A stretch of 64,000 nucleotides of DNA from an uncultured Balneola sp. (GCA_902529115.1 CABZVB010000002.1:62001-126000); one strand, 5' to 3'. Positions 36,181 through 47,083 are shown, counted from the first letter of the stretch. Numbers and translations: made by a program. The notes: generated by a model from the letters alone, not told the origin.

Positions 36181-37614
36181 ATGATAACTCCTCAACGAAA
36201 AACAAAAATCGTCTGTACCATCGGACCTAGTTGTTTTACTCAAGAAGGTATTAACAGCCTCTTACTTCACGGGATGAATGTTGCCCGAATTAATTTCTCT
36301 CATGGTGGCTACGAAATTCATGAGCGCAGTATCAAATTTATTCGAAAGGCTGCACGTGAATTTAACTATAGCATTCCTGTTCTAGCCGACTTGCAAGGCC
36401 CAAAAATTAGAGTAGGCCAAATGAAAGATGAAGGACAAGTTCTGTTGGATGGTAGCGAAATCACCTTAACTACTGAAGCTATTATTGGCACCGCTGACTG
36501 CGTGCCCATTGACTATAATAAGCTTCCGCAGGAAGCCGAAGTGGGGAACACTATTCTTTTAGATGATGGACTCTTGGAATTTAAAGTTACTGAGTGTCTC
36601 GAAAATTCGCTAAAGGTAAAGGTCATCGTGGGAGGACTGCTGAAGTCACGAAAAGGGGTAAATTTGCCAAATGTAAAAATATCTATACCTGCCTTAACCC
36701 TGAAAGATAGAAAAGATCTTGAATTTGCTGTCAAGATGGATGCCGATTACATCGCCCTCTCTTTCGTTCGAAATCCGCAAGATGTCATAGATTTAAAAAA
36801 ATTATTGAAAGAGCTTGGCTCTAAAGCCGGCATAATTGCAAAAATAGAAAAACCTGAAGCCGTTGATTGCATCGATGAGATAATCGAGCAGGCCGATGGT
36901 ATAATGGTTGCTCGGGGTGATTTGGGTATAGAAATACCAGCCGAAGAAGTACCTTTTATTCAAAAAACTATTATTGAAAAATGCAGAGCCGCAGGTAAAT
37001 CTGTTATAACGGCCACCCAGATGCTCGATTCAATGATTAAAAATCCAAGACCCACTCGAGCAGAAACCTCTGATGTAGCAAATGCAGTACTTGATGGTAC
37101 CGATGCGGTCATGCTTTCTGGAGAAACTGCAGTAGGTAAATACCCTATGGAAACAGTAAATGTAATGGATCGTATTTGCCGAAAAATTGAAGAGCGTAGA
37201 GTACAACTTTATAATAGCCTAGAATACAACAAACCTAGCGATCCAGACAAACAAATTATTGAATCACTAGCTCATACCTGCGTTTCATTATCCGAAAAAG
37301 CAGATAGTACTTTAATTAGTACCATTACCCATTCTGGGAGTACAGCTCGCCGAATAGCTAAATTTAGGCCTAAAGTACCTATTTTTGCCTTCACTGAATC
37401 ACAAAAAGTACGCCGCCAATTGAATCTTGTTTGGGGCGTCCGCTCCATCCGACTGCGTGAACTCTTCGATACAGATATAAGCGTAAAAATTATGGAGGAT
37501 TATCTTAAAGAAAATGGCCAAGTAAAATCAGGTGATCGGGTGGTTGTAGCTACTGGCATGCCCACGGCTCTAAGAGGTCGTACCAATATGGTAAAAATAA
37601 GCATTATAGAATAA
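36181..37614 (+). CDS. pyk: pyruvate kinase
   Basis: Pyruvate kinase transfers the phosphate of phosphoenolpyruvate to ADP in the last step of glycolysis. The 477 residues have KTKIVCTIGPSC at the start, ARINFSHG, the ADLQGPKIRVG block, the active-site signature IIAKIEKPEAVDCIDEI near 216-232 with the catalytic lysine, MVARGDLGIEIP, and ATQMLDSMIKNPRPTRAE. The B domain is present and the C-terminal allosteric domain is of normal size. The TPR lipoprotein gene begins 11 bases after the stop and is probably cotranscribed. Confidence 0.97.
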   Translation: MITPQRKTKIVCTIGPSCFTQEGINSLLLHGMNVARINFSHGGYEIHERSIKFIRKAAREFNYSIPVLADLQGPKIRVGQMKDEGQVLLDGSEITLTTEAIIGTADCVPIDYNKLPQEAEVGNTILLDDGLLEFKVTECLENSLKVKVIVGGLLKSRKGVNLPNVKISIPALTLKDRKDLEFAVKMDADYIALSFVRNPQDVIDLKKLLKELGSKAGIIAKIEKPEAVDCIDEIIEQADGIMVARGDLGIEIPAEEVPFIQKTIIEKCRAAGKSVITATQMLDSMIKNPRPTRAETSDVANAVLDGTDAVMLSGETAVGKYPMETVNVMDRICRKIEERRVQLYNSLEYNKPSDPDKQIIESLAHTCVSLSEKADSTLISTITHSGSTARRIAKFRPKVPIFAFTESQKVRRQLNLVWGVRSIRLRELFDTDISVKIMEDYLKENGQVKSGDRVVVATGMPTALRGRTNMVKISIIE

Positions 37615-37625
37615 GGCATCTCCTC

Positions 37626-40475
37626 ATGTGTATCATGTCCCGAATATTACTACTCAGTATTCTACTGCTAGGTTGTTCGGGGCAATTTTCATCTCGATTT
37701 GTCAACTTTAATGCCTATTACAATACCTTCTATAACGCCCAGCTAAGCTACGGACAAGGATATACCAAAAGTACTGAACAAAGCCGGAAGTATAATTTTT
37801 TGCTTCCAATCAGGGTCTACCAAACCCCACTTGGTGCTGGGATGCAAGAACTCCAGAATACAATTGATAAAGGGGCTGATATCTTACGGGATCACAAAAA
37901 AAGTAAATGGGTAGATAATGCACTAGAATTAATTGGAAAGTCCTACTTCTTCAGGACAGAGTACTTTTCTGCAGATCAAAAATTCGATGAATTATTGTTA
38001 ACTACTCAGGATCCCTTATTGCAACAAAAAGGTGTTTTCTGGAAGGGTAGAGTATTTATGGAGCTTGAATTATACACCCAAGGTGTGCAATACCTAGAAG
38101 AACAAAGAGCTATCTATGATGGGCAGTGGTTAGAAAACATGGAATATCAAATACTTACTATTTTAGCAGAGCTTTATATAGCAAGACAAAACTATGAGGC
38201 AGCTATTCCATTGCTAGAGCAAACAGCTGCTTCATTACCTGGTAGAGCATTGAAAGAACGAGCTTTTTTTCTGCTTGGACAGCTTAATGACTTCCAAGGG
38301 TACACCCAAAATGCATTTACTGCCTTTAACCGTGTTTCGGATCATTACTTTAACTATGAGATACAATTCGAGGCTCAAAAGAAAAAAGCTGATGTTGCGA
38401 GACAGCTTGGTTTAGTCAATGAAGCGTATTCTGTTTTGTCAGATATGGTTAAGGATGATAAGAATACCGAGTATGTCGCTGAACTTCGTTTGGAATTAGG
38501 GCTTACCGAACTTCAAAGACACAAACCTGAAAAAGCTAAAAGTATATTCTTAAATCTATTAAAAGACCAACAGTTTCCTGCCGAAGCACGAACTAAAGCA
38601 TTAACCTATTATTCCCTTGCAGATATTTATCGGTTTAACAACAATGACTTTATCCTCGCTGCCGCATATTATGATTCCGCGGCACGAATTAACTTACCCT
38701 CAGAAAGTCTTCCAGAATATTATAATGCTCAAGAGTTATCAGCATCTTTTAGTGAATACATAGAATTAAAATCTAACATTCAAATAGAAGATAGTCTACT
38801 GTATCTGGGCTCGCTAGAACCAACTCAGTTTGACTCAGTAATTCAAGAGATACAGCGACAGAAACAAGCGGAATTAGAACGGCTCCGACAAGAACAAGAA
38901 GATCGAGCAAATACTCTTGTCAATATTGATCGTGTTTCAAACTCAAAGTCTAACTCAAATTCTAATAACGGATTCCTGAATGAGTTTGACCAACAAATTA
39001 GTGCCGATGCAGCTCAGCAGTTCAATGCACTTTGGATGGGAAGAATTCTGACCGATTTTTGGCGTTTTGAATCTCTCGCTCGGAATAGTTTCGCAAAGGA
39101 CAGTAGCGAGTTTAAGAGCCTTACGAATGAAAATATCTCCATTCAACTTCAAAATAAATATGATGTTGACATAAGCGCCATCCCCTTTGATCCAGCAGAA
39201 AAAGATTCTGCTTATGAACGACTTTCCACCTACTACTATGGAATAGGAAACTTATTTTTTTTAAACCTAAATGATACCGATAGTGCAAAGTATTACTTTT
39301 CTAAAGTTTGGTCAGAGCGCCCTCAAAGTAAAGTAGCCCCCGTATCCTTGTACTCTCTGGCAGAAATTGCTTCTACTAATCGCCAAATAGACCGCGCAAA
39401 AGATTTGGGAAATATAATTATTCAAAACTTCCCAAATACTGTCTATGCAAAGCGTATAGCCGAACGTTTTTCAATTCCGATAGAGCAGGATAATAGCAAT
39501 CAAACAACGGAATTTGACAGGTTTCAAGAATTATATAGCAACTTTCAAATGGGTATCGAAGTTGAGATAGATTCTTTATTTAGTTGGGGTATGTCAGCAG
39601 AAAATTCAGTTCTTGGTGAACAGGCCTATCGTATTGGTCTTACTTCCTTTATTGAGAACATAACTTTGGATAGTTTGTATCAACAAGCTCTATCTCGGTG
39701 GCTAAGCGAACAAGAGCGCTGGGTTACCGACCGTGCTAATCTGCTTGCTTTTAAAGACTCCGTAGAAATAATCCTAGAAGACAGTCTACTTGACCCATTG
39801 AAAGACGAACAATTATCTGCTTTATTAGATTCAACTCTTAATGAACCCATTTGGTACGACTTATTCCCTTACAGAGGCCCGAACTGGGATATGGCTAGAA
39901 ATTATATAGCAGTATATGACTCAGTATTCATAAATCCGGTGAAGAATGCAAATATACTACGTTTAAAGCAGGAATTAATCCTTCCTATAAACCCCTACTT
40001 CGTTGATCTTGACAGTTTATTGAATGATACCTCACATATCGATACTTTCTCGACTGAATCAGTGTTACCCGATTCGCTGAGTATTAAGCCTTTTTCAAAA
40101 GATACGTTGTCGCAAAATATAGATTTAACCAGCTCAATGGAGCAGAGTTCTATTATCGATGAATACCAATCCTGCATTGACCTCAATATTACACCGTCAT
40201 TTAGAGGAGGTATCCAAGTGCTATTATCAAGCATTTCCTATCCTGAAGGGGTGATTATAAGTCCAGTGAACTACCGCTTTTTTATTAATGAACGGGGCAT
40301 TATCGATCGTTTTGAGACAGTGGACTCGGCTTCAAATTCGGTGATTAATCCAGATCTATTAGATGCAATTAATGACCGGTTAGAATCGGGCGTTTCATTT
40401 GAACCCACCATTATTAATGGTCGCTCGGTTCGATTGGTTTGTGAAGTAGTTATAGATGTATCCGAGCCAAAATGA
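37626..40475 (+). CDS. TPR lipoprotein, PorW/SprE-like, with TonB-like C-terminus
   Basis: A 949-residue lipoprotein: signal peptide with lipobox LLLGC (Cys17), then the stretch NFNAYYNTFYNAQLSYGQG, which resembles the start of the type IX secretion protein PorW/SprE. Many helical TPR-like repeats cover residues 85-370 and 530-640 (FWKGRVFMELELYTQGVQYL, ALTYYSLADIYRFNNNDF), with a coiled, glutamine-rich segment near 410-430. The last 95 residues (CIDLNITPSFRGGIQVL to the end) look like a TonB C-terminal domain. A role in T9SS or gliding is suggested but not shown. No other T9SS gene is nearby. It follows pyk by 11 bases. Start may be Met4 at 37635. Confidence 0.65.
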   Translation: MCIMSRILLLSILLLGCSGQFSSRFVNFNAYYNTFYNAQLSYGQGYTKSTEQSRKYNFLLPIRVYQTPLGAGMQELQNTIDKGADILRDHKKSKWVDNALELIGKSYFFRTEYFSADQKFDELLLTTQDPLLQQKGVFWKGRVFMELELYTQGVQYLEEQRAIYDGQWLENMEYQILTILAELYIARQNYEAAIPLLEQTAASLPGRALKERAFFLLGQLNDFQGYTQNAFTAFNRVSDHYFNYEIQFEAQKKKADVARQLGLVNEAYSVLSDMVKDDKNTEYVAELRLELGLTELQRHKPEKAKSIFLNLLKDQQFPAEARTKALTYYSLADIYRFNNNDFILAAAYYDSAARINLPSESLPEYYNAQELSASFSEYIELKSNIQIEDSLLYLGSLEPTQFDSVIQEIQRQKQAELERLRQEQEDRANTLVNIDRVSNSKSNSNSNNGFLNEFDQQISADAAQQFNALWMGRILTDFWRFESLARNSFAKDSSEFKSLTNENISIQLQNKYDVDISAIPFDPAEKDSAYERLSTYYYGIGNLFFLNLNDTDSAKYYFSKVWSERPQSKVAPVSLYSLAEIASTNRQIDRAKDLGNIIIQNFPNTVYAKRIAERFSIPIEQDNSNQTTEFDRFQELYSNFQMGIEVEIDSLFSWGMSAENSVLGEQAYRIGLTSFIENITLDSLYQQALSRWLSEQERWVTDRANLLAFKDSVEIILEDSLLDPLKDEQLSALLDSTLNEPIWYDLFPYRGPNWDMARNYIAVYDSVFINPVKNANILRLKQELILPINPYFVDLDSLLNDTSHIDTFSTESVLPDSLSIKPFSKDTLSQNIDLTSSMEQSSIIDEYQSCIDLNITPSFRGGIQVLLSSISYPEGVIISPVNYRFFINERGIIDRFETVDSASNSVINPDLLDAINDRLESGVSFEPTIINGRSVRLVCEVVIDVSEPK

Positions 40476-40527
40476 GTTTACTAGTATTACTACGACTATA
40501 GGCCACTTAAACTTCGAATAATCCAGC

Positions 40528-41607
40528 TTAACTGCGACCACAGGCCTTAACTATATCCGAAACTAAACCTGGGCCTTCATAGACGAGTGCTGTATATAAT
40601 TGTAGCAAGTGGGCACCGGCCTCAAGGCGTTCTAGCGCTGAATTTACTGAATCAATCCCCCCAACAGAAATAACTGGTTTGCCTCCCGACAATTCCTCCG
40701 AAAGCCAACGTGTTATCTCCAAACTTCTCTTAGCAATAGCTCGTCCGCTCAATCCCCCTCTCCCTATCACAGAAAGTTCTTTTTTAGAGTACCCTAACCC
40801 TTCTCTCTTGTTAGAGGTATTTGTGGCAACATAGCCGTCAATTCCATAATCTTCGCAAATTTCTAACAAATTCATTAAATCTTCATGCGTGGTATCCACT
40901 GAAAATTTTACAGTCGTCGGAATATGTGCATAGGTAGAAGAGTAGGATGTTTTAAGCTTGTTCGAGGGAAATCCTCCCTGCAATGCTCTTTGCTTTATCC
41001 CGGCTAACAATTCACTTAATGCACCTGGATCTTCAAAGGTTTTACCCTCTCCCGTGTTCGGACAGGATATATTAATGGTGATGTAATCGGCTACATTTTG
41101 GGCTAGAAGGTAGGATTCAATGTAATCTTCAACAGCTGCGTCACCCGCAATATTTGGATCATTAGTTTTGGCAATGTTTACTCCCAACGGAATGTCCAAT
41201 TGAAGTTTTTTTAACCGCTCTACAACCCTGGCTGCTCCTTGATTATTCAGACCCATCCGGTTTATCAAGGAATAATCTTTAGGTAGTCTAAAGGCGCGAG
41301 GCTTTGAATTCCCAGTGGAGGATTTAGCTGTAATACTCCCTACTTCAATAAAACCAAAGCCTAAAGCTTGCATGGCGCGTGGAGTTGTTCCATTTTTGTC
41401 AAATCCAGCTGCTAAACCTAATGGATTTTTAAAGTGGAGTCCCCAAATTTTTTCATTTGACTTCATATCAGCCACTGCATAAAGTCGGCTTACTATATTT
41501 TGGAGAAAATCTGAGCGGTTGGTTTTACTGGCAATCCATATTGCCCAATCATGAGCATATTCGGCGTCCATCAGGAAAAGAAGCGGTTTAATAAGTTTTT
41601 TATACAT
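40528..41607 (-). CDS. pyrD: dihydroorotate dehydrogenase, quinone-dependent (class 2)
   Basis: Oxidises dihydroorotate to orotate in pyrimidine synthesis, passing electrons to quinone at the membrane. The 359 residues include an N-terminal membrane-associating helix region (MYKKLIKPLLFLMDAEYAHD), NPLGLAAGFDKNG, the FMN-binding GFGFIEVGSITAK, the class 2 catalytic serine in NISCPNTGEGKTF, and VISVGGIDSVNSALERLEAG at the C-terminus. The N-terminal extension distinguishes it from class 1 enzymes. It is convergent with the TPR lipoprotein gene and divergent from pabB. Confidence 0.96.
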   Translation of the reverse strand: MYKKLIKPLLFLMDAEYAHDWAIWIASKTNRSDFLQNIVSRLYAVADMKSNEKIWGLHFKNPLGLAAGFDKNGTTPRAMQALGFGFIEVGSITAKSSTGNSKPRAFRLPKDYSLINRMGLNNQGAARVVERLKKLQLDIPLGVNIAKTNDPNIAGDAAVEDYIESYLLAQNVADYITINISCPNTGEGKTFEDPGALSELLAGIKQRALQGGFPSNKLKTSYSSTYAHIPTTVKFSVDTTHEDLMNLLEICEDYGIDGYVATNTSNKREGLGYSKKELSVIGRGGLSGRAIAKRSLEITRWLSEELSGGKPVISVGGIDSVNSALERLEAGAHLLQLYTALVYEGPGLVSDIVKACGRS

Positions 41608-41770
41608 CGATAGTGCTTAACTCGAAAAATTAGCCTGTTTAGGTACCTTGTTGTTCTAAGTATCATAAAGGTACATAAAAGAGGTCCAAAAAAACGCTAA
41701 AAGCAGTATTTTGTATGATGAATAGTTTTTACCTTACGTAACTTTCAACCCTCTCAGTAGCAATCCTTAG

Positions 41771-43255
41771 TTGAGAGGGAAATCGTTTAATTTCTTCATT
41801 ACATTGGCTACTCATTTTTCCATTGATAACGCACTATCTGTGCTTCCAAAGGTAGGCCCCATGGTCTTATTGGAGTCGCAACTTAATGAACATCGGGAAA
41901 GTCAATATCATTGGATTGCGGGTGTCCCAGTGGGCCAAATTATGGTGTATAAAGAACGACTATGGGTAACGGGCACCATAGCCTATACCCTGCTCCAAGT
42001 CTTCTCGAGCTTAGATTGGACGGTCATGCAGGGTACAACGCAGGGAACTCTACAGAGTAAACTGAATGATAAATTTTCACAGTACGAATCGGGGCAAATA
42101 TCATTCAGAGAAAAATCTATCTGGTATTCTGTTTTACTGGATAATATTGACCTATGGTCAGCCTTAAAGATAGCCCAAAAAAATTCTTGGTGGTTCGGAT
42201 ATTTGGGTTATGATTTAAAAAATCTCATAGAGAACTTAGAAAGCAGGAATCCTGAATTATATGAAGCGGCCGACTTGTGGTTTATGGAACCTGGGATTTT
42301 AGCGAAGTTACCTTCCTCAAAGAAGGTAAATAACTATGAAGATAAGACGGACTGGTTAAAGGGAGAGCAGAGGTGGGCCGATTTGCAGCAACACTTTATG
42401 TGCAGTTCTTCGGAGTCACAGGAATTTAGCATTAGCCCGCTGGAAGGACTTTCAAAAGAACGCTATATACATACCATTGAGGCAGTTAAGGAAGATATTT
42501 ATGAGGGGGATTACTATGAAATGAATTTTTCTCATGCACTAAAATACACTTTTGAAGGCGATCCTTTTACCCTATACAGGGCGATGAGGGAATATGGCCC
42601 AGTTCCCTTTGCCAGCTACTTCAATTATGAGCTCCCTTCTGGACTTGAAGTACAGGTGTGTTCGGCTTCTCCCGAACGTTATTTAGCTAAACGGGGGCAG
42701 CATTTGTGGTCGGAGCCCATTAAGGGAACGCTAGCACGAACCCAAGTAGATAAACTCGAGCGCGTCGAAGGCGAATTATTGAGTCTCAAGAACAAGGCCG
42801 AGCATCTGATGATCGTAGATTTAGTTCGGAACGACCTACATAGGGTTGGCCAAAAAGGTAGTGTGTGTGTTGAGCCCCTATTTGAAGTGCAATCCTTTAG
42901 GACGGTACACCAGTTAGTGAGTAAAGTAAAAGCCAAAATAGCTCAAAATTACACTAGTTTTGACGCTATTCGGCATAGTTTTCCAATGGGTTCGATGACC
43001 GGTGCTCCAAAAATTGCGGCTATGCAGGCTATAGAACGGTATGAGTCATACAAAAGAGGTATTTACTCCGGAGCCATTGGGTATTTGAGCCCATCTGATG
43101 ATTTTGATTTTAATGTGATCATCCGAAGTGCCATTATCCAGAGTAATGAGTTGTTGTATCCAGTGGGTGGTGCCATTACTAGTGATTCTGATCCAGAGTT
43201 AGAATGGCAAGAAACCTTGTTAAAGGCAGCGGCGCTGGAAAGGGTCATTGGCTGA
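41771..43255 (+). CDS. pabB: aminodeoxychorismate synthase component I
   Basis: A chorismate-utilising enzyme. The C-terminal block (about 228-490) has the catalytic PIKGTLART, where Lys318 is the active-site lysine of aminodeoxychorismate synthase. Anthranilate synthase carries alanine there. It also has VDLVRNDLHRVGQKGSV, MGSMTGAPKIAAM and SGAIGYLSP. With PabA it makes 4-amino-4-deoxychorismate for folate. The start is uncertain: the frame opens at a TTG at 41771, another TTG is at 41804, and the first ATG at 41861 would remove FSIDNALSVLPKVGP, which resembles the normal N-terminus. A TTG or GTG start is therefore likely. It is convergent with purL. Confidence 0.9.
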   Translation: MRGKSFNFFITLATHFSIDNALSVLPKVGPMVLLESQLNEHRESQYHWIAGVPVGQIMVYKERLWVTGTIAYTLLQVFSSLDWTVMQGTTQGTLQSKLNDKFSQYESGQISFREKSIWYSVLLDNIDLWSALKIAQKNSWWFGYLGYDLKNLIENLESRNPELYEAADLWFMEPGILAKLPSSKKVNNYEDKTDWLKGEQRWADLQQHFMCSSSESQEFSISPLEGLSKERYIHTIEAVKEDIYEGDYYEMNFSHALKYTFEGDPFTLYRAMREYGPVPFASYFNYELPSGLEVQVCSASPERYLAKRGQHLWSEPIKGTLARTQVDKLERVEGELLSLKNKAEHLMIVDLVRNDLHRVGQKGSVCVEPLFEVQSFRTVHQLVSKVKAKIAQNYTSFDAIRHSFPMGSMTGAPKIAAMQAIERYESYKRGIYSGAIGYLSPSDDFDFNVIIRSAIIQSNELLYPVGGAITSDSDPELEWQETLLKAAALERVIG

Positions 43256-43338
43256 AGTCTGTACTATTGATTTTTTGCGGCTAATAAATGTCTCGGCTTT
43301 AAAGCATCCGAGTACACATTTAAAAATACTATATTATC

Positions 43339-45573
43339 CTAGGACATTACTTTTGGAATCGCATTTTCATAAATACTATGAAGATGATCAAGACTCACCG
43401 AGCCAACTCCTTCAAACATCAATGCGTCCCCTTGAACAGTCCCGATTTGTACGACTTCTACCCCACCTTGAACTAAGTGCTTAATCAAGGCTTCTTTTTG
43501 ATTGGGTTGGCAAGTTAAAACTATACCTGATTGTGCCTCACTGAACCAGATTTCATGAACAGAACCTGAGAGAACGCTCAAGTCGATTTGGGCTCCTAAT
43601 AAACTGAAAATACCCATTTCTGCAATACTAACAGCTAAGCCACCATCTGAAACATCATGGGCAGCGGTAACTAAACCAGAGGTAATCGCTTGTAATACAA
43701 CTTGCTGAACATTAAGCTCTAAATCTAAATCAAGCACAGGAGCATCGCCTGTAGTTAATCCATGTATTACCTTCAGATACTCCGTTCCACCTAAACCGAT
43801 TCTCGGAGAACCAACATATAGTATTATATCGTCCTCATTTTTGAATGATGGAGACATTTTATGCTTTTCAACGTCTTCGATTACACCGAGCATTCCAATA
43901 ATGGGGGTTGGAAATATAGCACTTTCAGGATTTTCATTATAAAAACTTACATTTCCACCTGTTACAGGAGTGTTTAACTTCCTACATGCATCACCCATCC
44001 CCGCAAGTGATTCCTTAAATGTCCAATACACTTCTGGTTTGTATGGATTACCATAGTTAAGACAATTGGTAATAGCCATGGGTTTGGCTCCAGAGCAAAC
44101 TACATTACGGGCCGATTCGACTACCGCAATTTGACCGCCTCTACGAGGATTCAGATAAACATATCGTCCATTACAATCTGTTTTTGCTACTAAGCCTTTT
44201 TTACTGCCTTTAAGCCTTATAATACCTGCATCGGTGGCCCCTGGACCTTGAACCGTATTTGTTCGTACCATCGTATCGTATTGTTCATGAACCCATCTTT
44301 TGGAAGCTATGTTTGGGCTGTTTAATAAGGCTTCTAAACATTCTATTAGGTTTTCAGGATGAGTTAACTCGGATAGGTCGGCGCTTTGCGTTTCTTCTAG
44401 ATAGGTCGGCTTTTTCGTTTCTCGTACATATTGAGGAGCGCCGCCACCCAACACCAGATGATCGGCTGGAATTTGGGCTTTTATCTCTCCATCCTTCCAG
44501 TAAGTCACATGATCACCTTCCACCACTTCACCGATCACAACGGCATGCAAATCCCACTTCTCATAGACATCTATAATGGCTTTTTCTTGCCCTTTATGAG
44601 CCACAACAAGCATGCGTTCCTGACTTTCGGAAAGAAGCATTTCGTAGGCGGTCATTCCCGGCTCACGCGCAGGTACTAAATCCAAATTGATGCGCATCCC
44701 TTGGCCACCTTTTGCGGTCATTTCACTGGATGAACAGGCGATTCCAGCCGCTCCCATATCCTGCATTCCAACGACTGCACCTGTTTGAAGTGCTTCGAGA
44801 CTGGCTTCAAGTAATAATTTTTCTGTAAATGGATCTCCAACCTGTACGCTTGGCCGTTTAGCTTCACTTTCTTCGGAGATTTCCTCGGAAGCAAAAGTTG
44901 CCCCATGTATCCCATCTCTTCCTGTACTTGCGCCAACAATAAGCACCGGATTTCCAATTCCCTTTGCAATGGCAGAAGCCGTTTCTCCAGCTTTAACGAT
45001 ACCAATACTCATTGCGTTGACTAGTGGATTACCTTCATAACTTTCATCAAAACAAACTTCACCGGCAATTACAGGTACACCAAAAGAATTTCCATAATCT
45101 CCGATGCCGCGTACCACACCATCCAATAGATACCTAACTCTAGGGGTATCCAAAGAACCAAAACGCAGTGAATTCAAAGCAGCAATGGGACGGGCACCCA
45201 TCGTGAAAATATCCCGATGAATCCCTCCAACTCCGGTTGCAGCTCCTTGATATGGTTCCACAGCAGAAGGATGATTATGACTTTCAATTTTAAACGCACA
45301 ACCCAAACCATCGCCAATATCAACCAACCCGGCATTCTCTTCGCCGGCTTCGACCAGTAGATGTTCGCCTTCTCGGGGCAGTTTTTTAAGCTCAATAATG
45401 GAATTTTTGTACGAACAATGTTCACTCCACATCACCGAATACACGCCTAATTCAGTGAAACTAGGAATCCTTCCTAAACGGTCAACAATCATTTCATATT
45501 CTTCATGAGTTAGACTATGATCTAGGGCTAGTTCAAGATTTACAATGGGTTCTTTTGGTGTAAGTTCAGACAT
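43339..45573 (-). CDS. purL: phosphoribosylformylglycinamidine synthase subunit PurL
   Basis: The ATP-dependent large subunit (744 residues, small-PurL type) that turns FGAR into FGAM in purine synthesis, working with PurS and PurQ, which lie outside the window. Visible blocks are the [11 protein letters not shown] motif near 48-58, [21 protein letters not shown] (98-118), [18 protein letters not shown], the [15 protein letters not shown] region, and [16 protein letters not shown] near 640. These form the two PurM-like halves. There is no glutaminase domain, as expected for this class. Confidence 0.97.
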   Translation of the reverse strand: MSELTPKEPIVNLELALDHSLTHEEYEMIVDRLGRIPSFTELGVYSVMWSEHCSYKNSIIELKKLPREGEHLLVEAGEENAGLVDIGDGLGCAFKIESHNHPSAVEPYQGAATGVGGIHRDIFTMGARPIAALNSLRFGSLDTPRVRYLLDGVVRGIGDYGNSFGVPVIAGEVCFDESYEGNPLVNAMSIGIVKAGETASAIAKGIGNPVLIVGASTGRDGIHGATFASEEISEESEAKRPSVQVGDPFTEKLLLEASLEALQTGAVVGMQDMGAAGIACSSSEMTAKGGQGMRINLDLVPAREPGMTAYEMLLSESQERMLVVAHKGQEKAIIDVYEKWDLHAVVIGEVVEGDHVTYWKDGEIKAQIPADHLVLGGGAPQYVRETKKPTYLEETQSADLSELTHPENLIECLEALLNSPNIASKRWVHEQYDTMVRTNTVQGPGATDAGIIRLKGSKKGLVAKTDCNGRYVYLNPRRGGQIAVVESARNVVCSGAKPMAITNCLNYGNPYKPEVYWTFKESLAGMGDACRKLNTPVTGGNVSFYNENPESAIFPTPIIGMLGVIEDVEKHKMSPSFKNEDDIILYVGSPRIGLGGTEYLKVIHGLTTGDAPVLDLDLELNVQQVVLQAITSGLVTAAHDVSDGGLAVSIAEMGIFSLLGAQIDLSVLSGSVHEIWFSEAQSGIVLTCQPNQKEALIKHLVQGGVEVVQIGTVQGDALMFEGVGSVSLDHLHSIYENAIPKVMS

Positions 45574-45628
45574 AAATGATATGTTGATTTTAAGATGGGT
45601 TAAATGTACAAGCTTTTTTGCTCAGCCT

Positions 45629-46327
45629 CTACACTAGGACATCGATTAATTCCTGAAAATCTTGAAAGTTTAGATGAGGCTTCCTACCCTCGGGTGAGAG
45701 ACTTTTCGGATTGTACCAAGCAATATTCCAACCCGCATTCAACGCCCCATCTACATCAGAACTAAGAGAATCCCCTACATATAGAATATGGTCAGGGGCA
45801 TAACCAGCTTGTTGGGTAGCCTCGTTAAATATGGCTAGATCTGGCTTCATTGACCCAAATTCTTCTGAGATAATGATAGCAGAGCAAAACTTGTCAAACT
45901 CAAATTGTCGGATTTTCATCCATTGAGTTTCAGCAAAACCATTTGTAATCACACCCGTTTTATAGTGTTTTTGCAGCTTCGAAAAGGCATACTTAGCTCC
46001 TTTTATCCATTCCCAATGTGTGCTATAATATTCCATGTAAATGGACCCAGCATACTCATAGATTTCACCATCAATACCTAGCGCTTCAAAACTCTTTTGG
46101 AACCTTCGTCGGTGTAATGTAGAACGATCAATAGTACCCTGCGCGTATTCTATCCATAAACCCCGGTTAATCCGCGCGTATACCTCTAGTAATTCGTCAA
46201 CGGAAGTCACCTGAAGCGCCGGTATTCTATCATAGATATCTCTTAGCCCGCTTTGTTCAGCTTTTTTATGATTCAATAATGTATCGTCTAAATCAAAATA
46301 AATATATCGAATGAGTTCTTTTTGCAT
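45629..46327 (-). CDS. YjjG-family HAD pyrimidine nucleotide phosphatase
   Basis: A 232-residue haloacid-dehalogenase phosphatase: motif I is FDLDDTLL (11-18), motif II near TGVITNG, and motif III/IV in VGDSLSSDVDGALNAGW. Cap type C1. Fold and order match the YjjG/YfnB group, which dephosphorylates noncanonical pyrimidine nucleotides. The exact substrate is inferred. The gene lies 55 bases after the purL start on the same strand, so it is transcribed before purL and may be cotranscribed with it, linking it loosely to nucleotide metabolism. Confidence 0.85.
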   Translation of the reverse strand: MQKELIRYIYFDLDDTLLNHKKAEQSGLRDIYDRIPALQVTSVDELLEVYARINRGLWIEYAQGTIDRSTLHRRRFQKSFEALGIDGEIYEYAGSIYMEYYSTHWEWIKGAKYAFSKLQKHYKTGVITNGFAETQWMKIRQFEFDKFCSAIIISEEFGSMKPDLAIFNEATQQAGYAPDHILYVGDSLSSDVDGALNAGWNIAWYNPKSLSPEGRKPHLNFQDFQELIDVLV

Positions 46328-46427
46328 GCATTATATATTTTTAGATTCAATGAATCCTAGACCTGGGATTTTCGTATAATATAATCCGATTTTAACCCAA
46401 ATATTATAAACAGAAAGACTTGAGACT

Positions 46428-47015
46428 ATGAAAGCAAAAAGTATTATAATTCTTGCCGTGCTCGCCATACTTGTTATCTATGGAATTAGCGTAAACAACG
46501 GATTTGTGACGGCTGAGGAATCGGTTGAAAGTGCATGGGCGCAAGTTGAAAACCAATACCAACGACGGGCCGATTTAATACCGAATCTGGTAAATACGGT
46601 GCAGGGTGCCGCAGATTTTGAGCAGGAAACATTACAATCGGTAATAGAAGCTCGAAGTCGAGCGACATCGATTACCCTTCAGGCCAATGACCTGAACGAT
46701 CCTGCCAAAATTCAACAATTTCAAGCTGCTCAAGAACAGTTAAGTGGTGCACTTTCTAGATTGCTTGTTAGCGTTGAGCGATACCCCGAACTCAAGGCAA
46801 ACGCGAACTTTAGAGATCTTCAAGCTCAGCTAGAAGGAACTGAAAACCGCATTACAACCGAAAGAAAACGATTCAACGATACTGCACGTCAGTATAACAC
46901 AGAGATTCGAAAATTCCCTGGAAGTCTTATAGCTTCGATATCAGGTTTCGACCGAAAAGCCTATTTCGAGGCTAATGAAGGAGCCGAACAGCCCCCAATC
47001 GTTGACTTTGAATAA
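46428..47015 (+). CDS. lemA: LemA family protein
   Basis: A 195-residue LemA protein: a short N-terminal transmembrane segment (residues 4-22), then a coiled, all-helical domain with the family block AWAQVENQYQRRADLIPNLVNTV (near 37-60). Another typical stretch, TERKRFNDTARQYNTEIRKFPGS, spans about 143-165. The cellular role of LemA is not known in general. It is followed by two TPM-domain genes, a repeated LemA-TPM partnership in bacteria. Confidence 0.93.
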   Translation: MKAKSIIILAVLAILVIYGISVNNGFVTAEESVESAWAQVENQYQRRADLIPNLVNTVQGAADFEQETLQSVIEARSRATSITLQANDLNDPAKIQQFQAAQEQLSGALSRLLVSVERYPELKANANFRDLQAQLEGTENRITTERKRFNDTARQYNTEIRKFPGSLIASISGFDRKAYFEANEGAEQPPIVDFE

Positions 47016-47083
47016 ACGGTAGTCTGTTCACCAAAATACCCCCTTAAGCCAGTAGATTATTAACCCGGAAAAACATAAAATAT

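Noticed and set aside
43256-43338. CTCGG/CCGAG stem between pabB and purL as a terminator
   Set aside because: Five pairs with an eleven-base loop and no T-run in either direction.
43248-43484. Plus-strand 78-residue frame overlapping the ends of pabB and purL
   Set aside because: It lies antisense to the conserved purL end and has no recognisable domain; a shadow frame.
44259-45425. Several frames of 80-105 residues on both strands within purL
   Set aside because: All lie wholly inside the highly conserved purL coding region and have no start signals or family features.
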